Source: a virus
Reading direction: 5' to 3' (one strand)
Virus record (IMG/VR): IMGVR_UViG_3300025505_000001
Span: 1 to 51,539 of that record
Length of the DNA: 51,539 nucleotides
In this document: positions 41,401 through 48,090 of the stretch, piece by piece
Layout of the letters: the number at the start of each line of letters is the position of its first letter
How positions within the stretch are numbered: the first letter of the stretch is position 1
Notes under the pieces: model-generated
Databases searched by the model: none
What the model was told of the DNA's origin: nothing
Seen by the model: only the letters and a program-made list of their open reading frames with translations
Position numbers and translations under genes: made by a program

Positions 41401-42568
41401 GACCCTGACGACGGGAACCCTCGCGGGTCTCGACTGGAGTGACCTCCTCAATTCTGGGGAGGACTTCATCAACGCCGTCAAAGCGGTCAAGGAGTACGGC
41501 CCCATTCTCTATGAGATGGCTCAGGCCGGAAGCAACGTCGACCACATGGTTTCGCAGTATGGTTCCATCTTCAAGCAAGCCGGAGAATACATTGAATCCC
41601 ACGCGGGCCCGCTCGGCATTACTGGCAAGCCCTTGGTGGCCTTGGGCAAGTACCAGGACACCGTTCATAAGGTTCTGTTCGATGAGTACGCTCGGTACCT
41701 CGTCGCCACGACCTATATGGGATTGAAGCGTGAGTACGGCAAGAAAGGAATGTCTGAGGCCTTCGCTCAGCGGGCGGCGGCCAAGATGTCGAACGACATT
41801 CTGGGTATCCCTTCGGACGTAGACGTAAACACCTGGCTCCCCAAGTATGGCTACCTCTTCATGTTCGCCCCGCTCTTCAAGGCCGGGTCCTTCCGCGCGA
41901 TGGGTCGGATGGCCGGAGGCTTCATCCCGGCGGCGGCCTCTCCGGCTGAACGTCAGGTTATGATGCAGAGCGCAATCAACATCAATCTGAAGGCCATGTT
42001 CATCCAGATTGTCGTGACGAACCTTCTGCAACACGCCTTGACGGGAACCTACTCTTGGCAGAACCAGCCCGGGCATCAACTCGACATCGACACCGGAATG
42101 AAGGGAGTGACCCCCTCAGGGAAGGGCGAGCACGTCTTCGTCAGGCTGAAGGACTTCAATACGGACCCCGAGGTCTTCATCATTAAGTTCTTAGCGGCTC
42201 AGGAAGAAGCGGCGGCGGCAGGCAAGAAGCCTGACCTATCGCCTATCGTATCCGAGGGCACGTCCTTGGGCGGACCCATCGAGAAGGTCATTCTGGACGT
42301 GACCGAGGCCGCCGCTCAGAAGAAACTCGACACAGACTTTGCAACGACCGAGGAACTAGAGTTCGCCACTCCCGGCTGGATACAGGGTGGGCTCAAGCCC
42401 TTCGGGGCCTTCCCTCTGCGTAGCACCGAAGCCAAGTTGCCGCCGGAAGCCTTGCTCTGGGTGGCCTTCGGCTTTAGCCCCTTCGGGGTAGCCCCTCCAA
42501 AACAGGCCTCAGGGGGTCTCGGCCTAGGAGGATTGGGCACCATGAATCCAAAAGGACCTAAACTGTAA
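38390..42568 (+). CDS. Giant internal virion protein (1392 aa)
   Basis: Largest gene. Pro-rich N-terminus (to about residue 70), a long mixed region, and a C-terminal half with alternating helices (KMSNDILGIPSDVDVNTWLP, YLFMFAPLFKAGSFRAM) typical of large ejection proteins of short-tailed phages. No lysozyme motif seen. Probably forms the channel for DNA entry. Confidence 0.6.
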   Translation: MDTVNAAPLPLGEGNLQPLPLAESPSTPSPTPKPKKPGVPKATPAPNLSPKSHPTGKPVPGALPLADSSPIQLQPNATAGGPLGAGVDFATAAIGDIAQAGEAATIGVGETIFHTAVGLANSLNEHADIAPQGSLQQGVPAAANAYWKLSRSFPVPGMDGGLGKSFTQEDAQNLLAEGHYTGDAIQSLIETARTHPGTVAGHVAAQALMTFFPYTSVANWAAKGAEAAKAAHAAAFGTRMATDAAFSGETIEAAANAHETMLARATGRGSARPGSPGKIWAIDPKFDPNVSGSVKPKLFNRSRDEGKFRKKPVVASIRLVPGAGGSPPHGAVGTHGTTFKFGDPVNATRLIHQDGHFVNVSGPLSQALNGAGIILREPIKLEDGTLIKQPLISAAFGMFDMSKGSTDPIVAAEQMKSVLLGKPMRDIQVFHPDPVMQEIWQRAFGIIHGIDSPAYAVDPDILALGKMDINQAEIAAGLESVDRYNSEKTMQNLMRGELEAGIKKQVTDHKTTPSAVGQFTHDHGRDSTQVVPEAAAARMVGASFDVMFGFMRSLGMKVDLRTDYVPMMVEEGHASVNQALDIARLIKGGPHLRGILIEAGVPAEHLPDGSANKMPGAGQRGYIQFGGHHGPIDDETDLPSLLHYKRGDDYQDPWMAKGGDTPILDAHGRLQDEGEDAKAKFVYDHKTGKVHFFSPARYHSEYAGSNGMGTTHDYSTGGIHDNTALVYYHGTEAYRKPQEEGTGTFWDSNKGKIPPYAQITTKTLTEKAQREWNANGMSPDANISKLKKKGQRGFISTRKEPPSATNKHDLRGDPKRVIARVLKAARPDMEPTALAQLISETQTALQAKVDESYFEKAIKMQRTQGVAKGGNYGMTLTFDHVMHQGSTWEGIEQLSKDTGVPLTPIREVDRLIGRQFMNIADNVRKVRLVNALRGARVVQEKDGPGLDRVEVGTDAIYLPSKVAEFVKRVIPPQENFQWFKSFLRGASAWSKEGTVNWNLAIHAKTLTTGTLAGLDWSDLLNSGEDFINAVKAVKEYGPILYEMAQAGSNVDHMVSQYGSIFKQAGEYIESHAGPLGITGKPLVALGKYQDTVHKVLFDEYARYLVATTYMGLKREYGKKGMSEAFAQRAAAKMSNDILGIPSDVDVNTWLPKYGYLFMFAPLFKAGSFRAMGRMAGGFIPAAASPAERQVMMQSAININLKAMFIQIVVTNLLQHALTGTYSWQNQPGHQLDIDTGMKGVTPSGKGEHVFVRLKDFNTDPEVFIIKFLAAQEEAAAAGKKPDLSPIVSEGTSLGGPIEKVILDVTEAAAQKKLDTDFATTEELEFATPGWIQGGLKPFGAFPLRSTEAKLPPEALLWVAFGFSPFGVAPPKQASGGLGLGGLGTMNPKGPKL

Positions 42569-42930
42569 TGTTTCACTTGACAGCAATTGCGGCTTTGCTT
42601 ACGGCTACGACCGCGACCTACACCGAGAGTATCCCTTCGGGGTTCTCCCCGCTGGTGAGCACTCTGCTGGCGGTTGCGGCGGTGCTCACGTCCCTGGGGT
42701 CCTGCATCGCGGGTATCGCATCTGTGATGGGCTACTTCAAGAGCAAGGACAACCACACCTTGGCCCTCGATACCCACGCGATGGTCGACGGTCAGCGGTC
42801 GTCTATGGTGGCTCTCGTGGATAACCTGAAAGCGACTGTCTCCCAGCAAAAGGAAGATGCCGCTGTCATCGCGGCAGGCACCTTGAAGGACGCTCAGGCG
42901 TTCGTCCCGGCTCCCCCCCCGAAGGGGTAG
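42568..42930 (+). CDS. Membrane protein at end of late operon (120 aa)
   Basis: ATG shares its A with the previous TAA. Two hydrophobic segments (LTAIAALLTATTA and LVSTLLAVAAVLTSLGSCIAGIASVMGYF), then a helical tail. Could be a holin or virion membrane protein. Confidence 0.55.
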   Translation: MFHLTAIAALLTATTATYTESIPSGFSPLVSTLLAVAAVLTSLGSCIAGIASVMGYFKSKDNHTLALDTHAMVDGQRSSMVALVDNLKATVSQQKEDAAVIAAGTLKDAQAFVPAPPPKG

Positions 42931-42962
42931 GCCCAGGGGGAAAGGGTAAGGCCCTGAGCCTA
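42928..42962. terminator. Possible hairpin between convergent operons
   Basis: TAGGC...AGGG pairs with CCCT...GCCTA across an internal loop, spanning the late operon's stop. Only a short T stretch follows. Confidence 0.35.
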
Positions 42963-42966
42963 TATC

Positions 42967-43037
42967 TTTGAGTGGAGGGAATTGAACCCCCGACTGATGG
43001 TCCCAGGCCACCCGCGTTACCACTACGCCACACCCAA
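42967..43037 (-). tRNA. tRNA-Pro-like (anticodon TGG) with C at position 33
   Basis: Full cloverleaf on the minus strand: acceptor TTGGGTG/CACTCAA (one G-T), D arm GCGT/ACGC with AGTGGTA loop, anticodon stem GGTGG/CCATC with loop CCTGGGA, 4-nt variable loop, T arm GGGGG/CCCTC with TTCAATT. T8, A14, G18-G19, A21, C56 and A58 are all present, and the discriminator is A. Position 33 is C rather than T. No CCA is encoded. Its 5' end touches the stop of the HTH gene, so it is probably cut from that transcript. Confidence 0.8.
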
Positions 43038-43211
43038 TCAGTGACGCGAAGAGTTCGCCCTGATGGTCTGCTCGACCTCCCGCACGTCGTAGTACCAAGA
43101 GTTCGATAGGCGGTATCCGACTATCCAGCCTCGCTGACGCCATCTCGTGATAGTGCCTGCGGAGACGTTTAGCAGGACGGCCAGTTCCTTCGAGCGATAG
43201 AGAGTCCGCAT
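43038..43211 (-). CDS. MerR/excisionase-like HTH protein (57 aa)
   Basis: Start at 43211 after AAGGAGGG. YRSKELAVLLNVSAGTITRW is a clear helix-turn-helix, then WIVGYRLSNSWYYDVREVEQ as the wing; length fits HTH_17/AlpA-type small DNA-binding proteins. No integrase is present, so a regulatory role is more likely than excision. Stop abuts the tRNA. Confidence 0.75.
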   Translation of the reverse strand: MRTLYRSKELAVLLNVSAGTITRWRQRGWIVGYRLSNSWYYDVREVEQTIRANSSRH

Positions 43212-43263
43212 GGGTTGGCCCTCCTTCGGAGAGATACCCATGTGGACTTTGTAGGTGTCGGGA

Positions 43264-43470
43264 TTAGAGGTCGATGTAGGGGGCATCTTGCGGCCAGCCT
43301 TTGGAGGCTTTCGGATTGAGGGCCAGGTCGCCGTCGACCTCGACTTCGGTGACATCTAGGTAGGGCATCCCCAGTGCTACGATTTTGTCTAGGGCCGCTT
43401 CCTTCGTTGAGAAGATGCCGTAGAGGTTAACGAAGTACATATCGGAGTTGCAGACTAGATAGACTTTCAA
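43264..43470 (-). CDS. Hypothetical protein (68 aa)
   Basis: TTG at 43470 overlaps the exonuclease stop (TTGA) and has GAAGG upstream. KVYLVCNSDMYFVNLYGIFS, then STKEAALDKIV, an alpha/beta fold. Unknown. Confidence 0.55.
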   Translation of the reverse strand: MKVYLVCNSDMYFVNLYGIFSTKEAALDKIVALGMPYLDVTEVEVDGDLALNPKASKGWPQDAPYIDL

Positions 43471-44300
43471 GATAGCACCTTCGCCGTCAGGCGTTCCCTC
43501 TCTCCTGTTGAGTATTTGTGGCACTTGGGATTGATGCACCAGTATTGGCGGAGCCGATAGGTCTTCAGGTTCTTGAAGCCGCGCTTCTGGGTTTTGCTTC
43601 CGCAGACGGGGCATCGAAGAGACTGGTTTGTATCCAGGGTGATGTTGGGGTGGGTGTCATCCCACGCTCTGATTCGGTCATAGAACTTCTCCGATAGGAT
43701 TACATCCTTGGCGTTGTACTTCTTCAGCAAGGCCCAGGACTTCGGGTCGCCTCGCATACAGCCCAACCACAACTCAAAGCCGTAGTGCTTGACTTTCTGG
43801 CCGATGCCGAGGGCCTTGCAGAGGTCATCTAGTTTGTTGGAGTTGAATGCGAAAACCTTCTTGATGAGTTTGAGAGTGTCGACTGTCTTGTAGGGGGAAG
43901 GGGGTGTTAGGCCATGCAGGAGGAACTGAGCATTGATGCGCTTGAGGTCGAACTTGTCGATGTTGTGGCCTACGATGAGGTCCGCTCCATCCAAGACATG
44001 CCAGAGGGCCTCCACGAGAACTTTGTCGCTGAATGGGTAATTCTTGTAGAGCGAGAAGTCCGGCAAGGCCCAGGTGACTGGGCGCTTGCCTCGCTCCTTG
44101 GACGAGAAGGAGAGCATGTATCTCTCCCTCTCGAAGGCGATGACGTTTTGCTCCCACTTGTCCCAGGTGTATCCTAGGTTGGGGGCCGTCTCGATGTCAA
44201 GGAATACGACCTTGTATCTAGGCGAAGGGATTACTGGAAGCCCCGCCGCCTGAGCCGCCTGTTGAGGCGAAGGCTTGGCCTGCCTTGAAGGTGACTTCAT
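43467..44300 (-). CDS. DnaQ-like 3'-5' exonuclease with zinc ribbon
   Basis: 277 aa, start overlapping 83 bases of the SSB-like gene; no better in-frame start exists. VVFLDIETAP (motif I), LIVGHNIDKFDLKRI (motif II), and YNAKDVILSEKFY (motif III, D) form a DEDD RNase H-like nuclease. A C-terminal RCPVCGS...YWCINPKCH zinc ribbon probably grips DNA. Likely replication or recombination end-processing. Confidence 0.8.
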   Translation of the reverse strand: MKSPSRQAKPSPQQAAQAAGLPVIPSPRYKVVFLDIETAPNLGYTWDKWEQNVIAFERERYMLSFSSKERGKRPVTWALPDFSLYKNYPFSDKVLVEALWHVLDGADLIVGHNIDKFDLKRINAQFLLHGLTPPSPYKTVDTLKLIKKVFAFNSNKLDDLCKALGIGQKVKHYGFELWLGCMRGDPKSWALLKKYNAKDVILSEKFYDRIRAWDDTHPNITLDTNQSLRCPVCGSKTQKRGFKNLKTYRLRQYWCINPKCHKYSTGERERLTAKVLS

Positions 44301-44688
44301 TGTTGTAGTCTCCCGTCTTCTTGTCTTTCTTCTCAGCCAAGAAGCAAGGCACGTCCTTACCCTCGATGAGCGGGTCGAAGAAGGCCTTCCAGGCTTCGAC
44401 TGCCTGTGTAGAGTCGTTCCTCAGCGTCGGGAAGGTTGCCGCTTTATCGCCGCCGAGCCCAATGTAGTACCGTCCTACGATGTGGCCCGCTTTCGGAGAG
44501 GGGACGACACGGACGGTATATTGCTTCGAGTCAAGGTCGCCACCCTTGAAGAGGCCCGGATACGCGATGAAGTATGTACCCGGCGTAGATTTGGATTCGA
44601 CGATTTCGCCCGGCCCGAAAGAGATTGTGTAATTCCCTTCAGGATAGGTGCTCTTTACGAGGTCGCCAATGGTTTGTGGTGCAGTCAT
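44218..44688 (-). CDS. Putative single-stranded DNA-binding protein
   Basis: 156 aa. ATG overlaps the ATPase stop, with SD inside its last codons. Beta-rich N-terminal region (GNYTISFGPGEIVESKSTPG), then EKKDKKTGDYNNEVTFKAG and a disordered Gly/Ser tail ending NPFA. Phages with Sak4-type recombinases often keep an SSB next to them; assignment rests on that and on shape. Confidence 0.5.
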   Translation of the reverse strand: MTAPQTIGDLVKSTYPEGNYTISFGPGEIVESKSTPGTYFIAYPGLFKGGDLDSKQYTVRVVPSPKAGHIVGRYYIGLGGDKAATFPTLRNDSTQAVEAWKAFFDPLIEGKDVPCFLAEKKDKKTGDYNNEVTFKAGQAFASTGGSGGGASSNPFA

Positions 44689-45461
44689 GCTTTCTCCTTA
44701 GTTACGTTTAGTGAGGTTGCAAACCTTGTTTTGCCCACGCCTGCGGGGCCGTACACAACGATTCTTTTGGGGATGGTTCCGCCGAAGGTACGCTTGATGT
44801 CTTCGATGGTTGGGTCCGGATAGATAAACGGGACAGGCTCTACGTTCTCTGGGAAGCGTCCCTTGGCTCGGTACACCGAGTTGTCGGCGCATCCTATCAT
44901 GCGGGTGCCTTCGGGGATGACGCCTCCAGCCCACTTGATGTCTTGCGGGGCCTTCATCATGTGAAGCAGGGCGTCCGTGAGGTACTCAAACGTCTCCTGC
45001 AACGCAGGATTCATGCTGACCCGAAGGGGCGTCTCCTTGGTGTCCTCGCCTGCCGTGAAGATTGTGGGGATGTCCAGCGACCTGATATAACGATAGACCT
45101 GCTTCACTAGGTTGGTAGTCTTGTTATACATGTGTCGGGCATCCCCGAACTCGTCCACGAGAGACCACGTCGTTTTGCCTGCGGTGTAGGCCTCCTTGAA
45201 TCCGATATCGAGGAAGGTGTTGTTGACCCATGCCGCCGTTGAGTCAAGGGCCATCAGGGCTACGTCCGTCAGGTCGGCTTCGTAGGTCTCGCCCGCTTGG
45301 TTCTTGCAACCCTCCAAGGGCTTGCCCTTCTTGAGCGCCCAGAAGGCCCTCTCTACGTCGTCATGGCCGTTGGCGGGGAACCAGATGACATCGCCTGATG
45401 CGATGCGACCCTGGATGGAATCGGTGCCTCGTTCAAGGTCGATGAGAAGTGTCTTACTCAT
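44685..45461 (-). CDS. Sak4-like recombinase ATPase, apparently circularly permuted
   Basis: 258 aa. It starts with KTLLIDLERGTDSIQGR, the segment that normally follows the P-loop in Sak4/AAA_24 proteins, then Walker B-like VALMALDS (67-74) and IPTIFTAGED (131-140). Walker A YGPAGVGKT (237-245) stands 13 residues before the C-terminus. Reading the C-terminus into the N-terminus restores the usual order. Such ATPases load onto SSB-coated DNA and promote annealing or strand exchange. ATG overlaps the preceding stop by eight bases. Confidence 0.7.
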   Translation of the reverse strand: MSKTLLIDLERGTDSIQGRIASGDVIWFPANGHDDVERAFWALKKGKPLEGCKNQAGETYEADLTDVALMALDSTAAWVNNTFLDIGFKEAYTAGKTTWSLVDEFGDARHMYNKTTNLVKQVYRYIRSLDIPTIFTAGEDTKETPLRVSMNPALQETFEYLTDALLHMMKAPQDIKWAGGVIPEGTRMIGCADNSVYRAKGRFPENVEPVPFIYPDPTIEDIKRTFGGTIPKRIVVYGPAGVGKTRFATSLNVTKEKA

Positions 45462-45633
45462 GCCCCTTTCTCCCGTCTCGCACCCTAGTCAATAGGTCAA
45501 TAGCCGCGTCGATGGGGCTCTTACCCGACCCTCCATTCGTAACATAGAAATCATCACAGAAGGCGCGAAAGCCCGCATCGCCTTTGTTGGGCGCGTAGTC
45601 TTCTACATAGGTAAACTGGATTTCGATTTTCAT
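45454..45633 (-). CDS. Small protein (59 aa), possibly leaderless
   Basis: ATG at 45633 sits six bases after a consensus TATAAT, so transcription should start on the ATG itself; no SD would be in the mRNA. KIEIQFTYVEDYAPNKGDAG, then SGKSPIDAAIDLLTRVR. It overlaps the ATPase start. Function unknown. Confidence 0.6.
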   Translation of the reverse strand: MKIEIQFTYVEDYAPNKGDAGFRAFCDDFYVTNGGSGKSPIDAAIDLLTRVRDGRKGHE

Positions 45634-45639
45634 AAATTG

Positions 45640-45668
45640 ATTATATCATCCTTTCAATTTTTTGTCAA
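45640..45668 (-). promoter_or_regulatory. Perfect-consensus sigma-70 promoter
   Basis: Minus strand TTGACA (45668-45663), 17-bp spacer, TATAAT (45645-45640). Its -35 overlaps the last codons of the upstream gene. It drives the recombination genes. It shares TTGACAAAAAAT with the promoter at 50894. Confidence 0.9.
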
Positions 45669-45881
45669 GTCGGCTTCGCCGAAAAATCCTTCACCACTCA
45701 TGTGGCTGAATCGAAACTCCCAACAGACACAGTGCTTGTGCTCATCGAGAATTTCGGAGTGGTAACGACAGGGACGATTTACCTTGAACCCAATCCCGAA
45801 TATCCAAAGGTATCCATCCCCCTGGTGCCAAGACGAACCATGTCCGCATCGGCACCTCGGATACGGTCCTCGGGGAATCAC
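45654..45881 (-). CDS. Cys/His-rich protein (75 aa)
   Basis: GTG overlaps the nuclease stop (GTGA). CRCGHGSSWH, CRYHSE and HKHCVCWEF give many potential zinc ligands; several small phage proteins share a similar CxCGH start. Unknown function. Confidence 0.6.
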   Translation of the reverse strand: MIPRGPYPRCRCGHGSSWHQGDGYLWIFGIGFKVNRPCRYHSEILDEHKHCVCWEFRFSHMSGEGFFGEADLTKN

Positions 45882-46789
45882 GAGGCTCTCCGGTCGAACA
45901 TCACGTTGAGGACTTCGTCGCTAAGGACGTTTCCATAGTATTCAGCAACGCAAACATCCTTGTAAGGGCATCCACCACAAGACTGACCTCCTGTTCGGAT
46001 TTCAGTTCGAGTGTAATAGCCCCTCTTATCAGCCCACTCCACCGTGGCGAGGAGATTGATAAGTTCAGATTCAAAGGTGGCGAGTTCTGCCACAGTCTTA
46101 GCAGGAACCGGGATGCGCTGGAGGTAGTCTTCAACGGCGGTCGAGGCGTTGTTAGCGGCGGGGACTCCTTTCTTGGTGAGCCTAACCTCTCGATGACCGA
46201 AGCCCGGTGGGACTTCTCGGCGTACCCGGTCGAGCATGAAGTCGACAGGTTCACCAAAGACTCTCCATCCAATGTATTGATAGAGCCAGTGTTGGAAGTC
46301 GAGGGGAAGCCAGTCGGTCTCGTCCTTGACGGAGTCGCAGGTTTTTTTGTCCACAACGAGGAGATGCCCCTCATCGCGGACCAAAGCGTCAAACGTCCCC
46401 CGGACGGTCCAGTCTCCGATTTGAACATAGATGGGCTCCTCTACTTTCAGTATCTCGTAACGGTCCTGCATTCCCTTGTGCTGGTACCAAAAATCTAACA
46501 TATCCTCCATCAGGTAGCGGTCTTCATGTGAGAAGGATTCGGGCGGATAATCTTTGTCGTGGTCGTTAAACCCTTTTCCCCAACATTGGATTAGTTCATT
46601 CTGCATGGTCCTTAGAGCAACGTCGGGGTGGGTGCGATACCCAGCCGCCCAAGCCCGGTGCATGACCGTTCCAATCAGCATCTTCCGGTTGATTGCACGG
46701 GTCTCTAGGCCTCGGACCCTCTGGTTGAACGAGCGGTACTGGCAACGCTTGAAGGTCAAGAGGTCGGACATCGAGATATCTTTAGTCAT
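45878..46789 (-). CDS. Cas4/AddB-like PD-(D/E)XK nuclease with Fe-S cysteines
   Basis: 303 aa. FKRCQYRSF at the start (C16), GTVMHRA (H44), GTFDALVRDEGHLLVVDKKT (D134, D147, K149), then FQHWLYQY, and CGGCPYKDVC (C271, C274, C280). The four cysteines match the iron-sulfur cluster of Cas4/AddB nucleases. A DNA end-processing exonuclease, probably feeding the Sak4-like ATPase. ATGA overlap at its start. Confidence 0.8.
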   Translation of the reverse strand: MTKDISMSDLLTFKRCQYRSFNQRVRGLETRAINRKMLIGTVMHRAWAAGYRTHPDVALRTMQNELIQCWGKGFNDHDKDYPPESFSHEDRYLMEDMLDFWYQHKGMQDRYEILKVEEPIYVQIGDWTVRGTFDALVRDEGHLLVVDKKTCDSVKDETDWLPLDFQHWLYQYIGWRVFGEPVDFMLDRVRREVPPGFGHREVRLTKKGVPAANNASTAVEDYLQRIPVPAKTVAELATFESELINLLATVEWADKRGYYTRTEIRTGGQSCGGCPYKDVCVAEYYGNVLSDEVLNVMFDRRAS

Positions 46790-47067
46790 CCTAGAGGGTT
46801 CCTTACATAGCGTTCAATCTGATGTTGTTGCTCCTCGGTTATGCCGACCAATCGGTGACCCCACCAAGCAACCTCTAACTCCGAATCTGTAGTCCAATTC
46901 ATAAACTCCGGGAAGAACATCTCCTTCCATTGAAGCACTTTGACTCCTAGCCCCTGGACGTAGTTCCACAAGTGAGGAGTGATAAAAACATATCTCAGAT
47001 TGGGATTGGGTATCAAGACATGTTCTCTTGGAGACCCCAAGATGTCATTCCAGGAGGTCCTAGCCAT
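46786..47067 (-). CDS. Hypothetical protein (93 aa)
   Basis: ATG overlaps the upstream TAG by eight bases. Aromatic-rich alpha/beta protein (LRYVFITPHLWNYVQGLGVK; FPEFMNWTTDSELEVAWWG). No family recognised. Confidence 0.55.
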   Translation of the reverse strand: MARTSWNDILGSPREHVLIPNPNLRYVFITPHLWNYVQGLGVKVLQWKEMFFPEFMNWTTDSELEVAWWGHRLVGITEEQQHQIERYVRNPLG

Positions 47068-47290
47068 TGATGTAGACCCGTTTCTGTTCGTCGATGACTA
47101 CGTCTTCCCACTTGAGGAGATACGGCCAGTCTTTGCCAGAGACTCTACGACGTGCTTGGCGAGCGGGCTCCAGAATCTCCTCGACGCCCTTGACCTCTCC
47201 CGTGCATCCACAGCAGGAGGACGAGACCATGACTTCGAGCCCTTGGTTCTCGACTTGCTGTAAGCAACAGATTAGTTCAATGACAGTCAC
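47060..47290 (-). CDS. Hypothetical Cys-containing protein (76 aa)
   Basis: GTG behind GAGGAG, overlapping the upstream end. CC at residues 8-9 and SSCCGC in the middle could bind metal. Unknown. Confidence 0.5.
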   Translation of the reverse strand: MTVIELICCLQQVENQGLEVMVSSSCCGCTGEVKGVEEILEPARQARRRVSGKDWPYLLKWEDVVIDEQKRVYING

Positions 47291-47639
47291 TGAGAAACTC
47301 CTCGAACGTCTCGACAGGGATATGCCAGAGGGTCGCCCATATCTTCTCGATGTTGGCTCCCTTGGATTTCTCCCAGCCGGGAAGCATCAAGACGATATCG
47401 CAGGTTGATATCTCGCGCAACTCGATGAGCATAATCTCCTGGACTAGCCGCGTTGGAATGTCCTTCGAGTCCTCGTAGCCAGTGATACCGAACTGTCGGT
47501 CGAGTTGGGCCGGGCTACAGACCTCCAGGCCCATCTCTCGGAGAGTTGCCGCACCTTCATCGAAGGCCGCGAAGTTATGCTGGGGGAGCCCCGTCATCGG
47601 GCCAGCGAGGTAGGCCCTATGAATCTTTGGGATTGACAT
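47277..47639 (-). CDS. Nucleoside deoxyribosyltransferase-like (DUF4406 type)
   Basis: 120 aa. RAYLAGPMTGLPQHNFAAFD at the N-terminus and CDIVLMLPGWEKSKGANIEK near residue 85 are the hallmarks of DUF4406, a relative of nucleoside 2-deoxyribosyltransferases. Suggests a role in nucleotide salvage or base handling. Confidence 0.7.
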   Translation of the reverse strand: MSIPKIHRAYLAGPMTGLPQHNFAAFDEGAATLREMGLEVCSPAQLDRQFGITGYEDSKDIPTRLVQEIMLIELREISTCDIVLMLPGWEKSKGANIEKIWATLWHIPVETFEEFLSDCH

Positions 47640-48090
47640 AATCGTCCAGCCACTTCGCTAAGGTCATCCGGTAGTTGATGGCGTCGAGATGGCTGTCTTC
47701 CTTGTAGTCGCCAATCATCCGAGAGTCTTTCACGTCGCAGAGAGCGGCGACGAGGATGAGACGCTTCTCTTCTTTGCAGATACCGTCCATCCCGATGACC
47801 TTCAGGACATGGTCGAGCATCGTCGTGACTTGGTTCTCAAGGGCCCAAGTGTCCTTGTACTCGCCCTCGCGTTGAGCGAAGACGGCTGAGCACTTGTCCA
47901 TCGTGGCTCGGGCGGCAGAGGGGAAGGCAGGCTCAGGCTCCGCCTCTTTGGTGACGTTGTAGGCGTCTGATTCGATGGTCTCTCCCCATGAAGAAACAGG
48001 GCGCATGATTGCACATCCCATTATACTGCAATAGATATCGTGTTGGGAGTTGTTTGCGAAGACGCAATCCTTGTCGTGTATTAATGCCAT
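47617..48090 (-). CDS. Hypothetical DUF6378-like protein (157 aa)
   Basis: C-terminal half (EYKDTWALENQVTTMLDHVL, then LILVAALCDVKDSRMIGDYK and HLDAINYRMTLAKWLDDY) is the helical arrangement I associate with DUF6378, common next to phage nucleotide genes. N-terminus has several Cys. Overlaps the polymerase end by ten bases. Confidence 0.5.
   Translation of the reverse strand: MALIHDKDCVFANNSQHDIYCSIMGCAIMRPVSSWGETIESDAYNVTKEAEPEPAFPSAARATMDKCSAVFAQREGEYKDTWALENQVTTMLDHVLKVIGMDGICKEEKRLILVAALCDVKDSRMIGDYKEDSHLDAINYRMTLAKWLDDYVNPKDS

Noticed and set aside
40745-42079. Long leftward open frame (444 codons) inside the giant virion gene
   Set aside because: It is antisense to a gene with good coding character; such frames are common in GC-rich coding DNA. 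No SD or recognisable domain.
43038-43211. HTH gene beside tRNA as an excisionase/att site
   Set aside because: No integrase gene and no duplicated tRNA 3' end (att) were found; a lytic phage regulator is more likely.
45474-45510. P-loop in the 59-aa protein (GGSGKS)
   Set aside because: The spacing lacks the leading Gly of GxxxxGK[ST], and the protein is too short for an ATPase domain.
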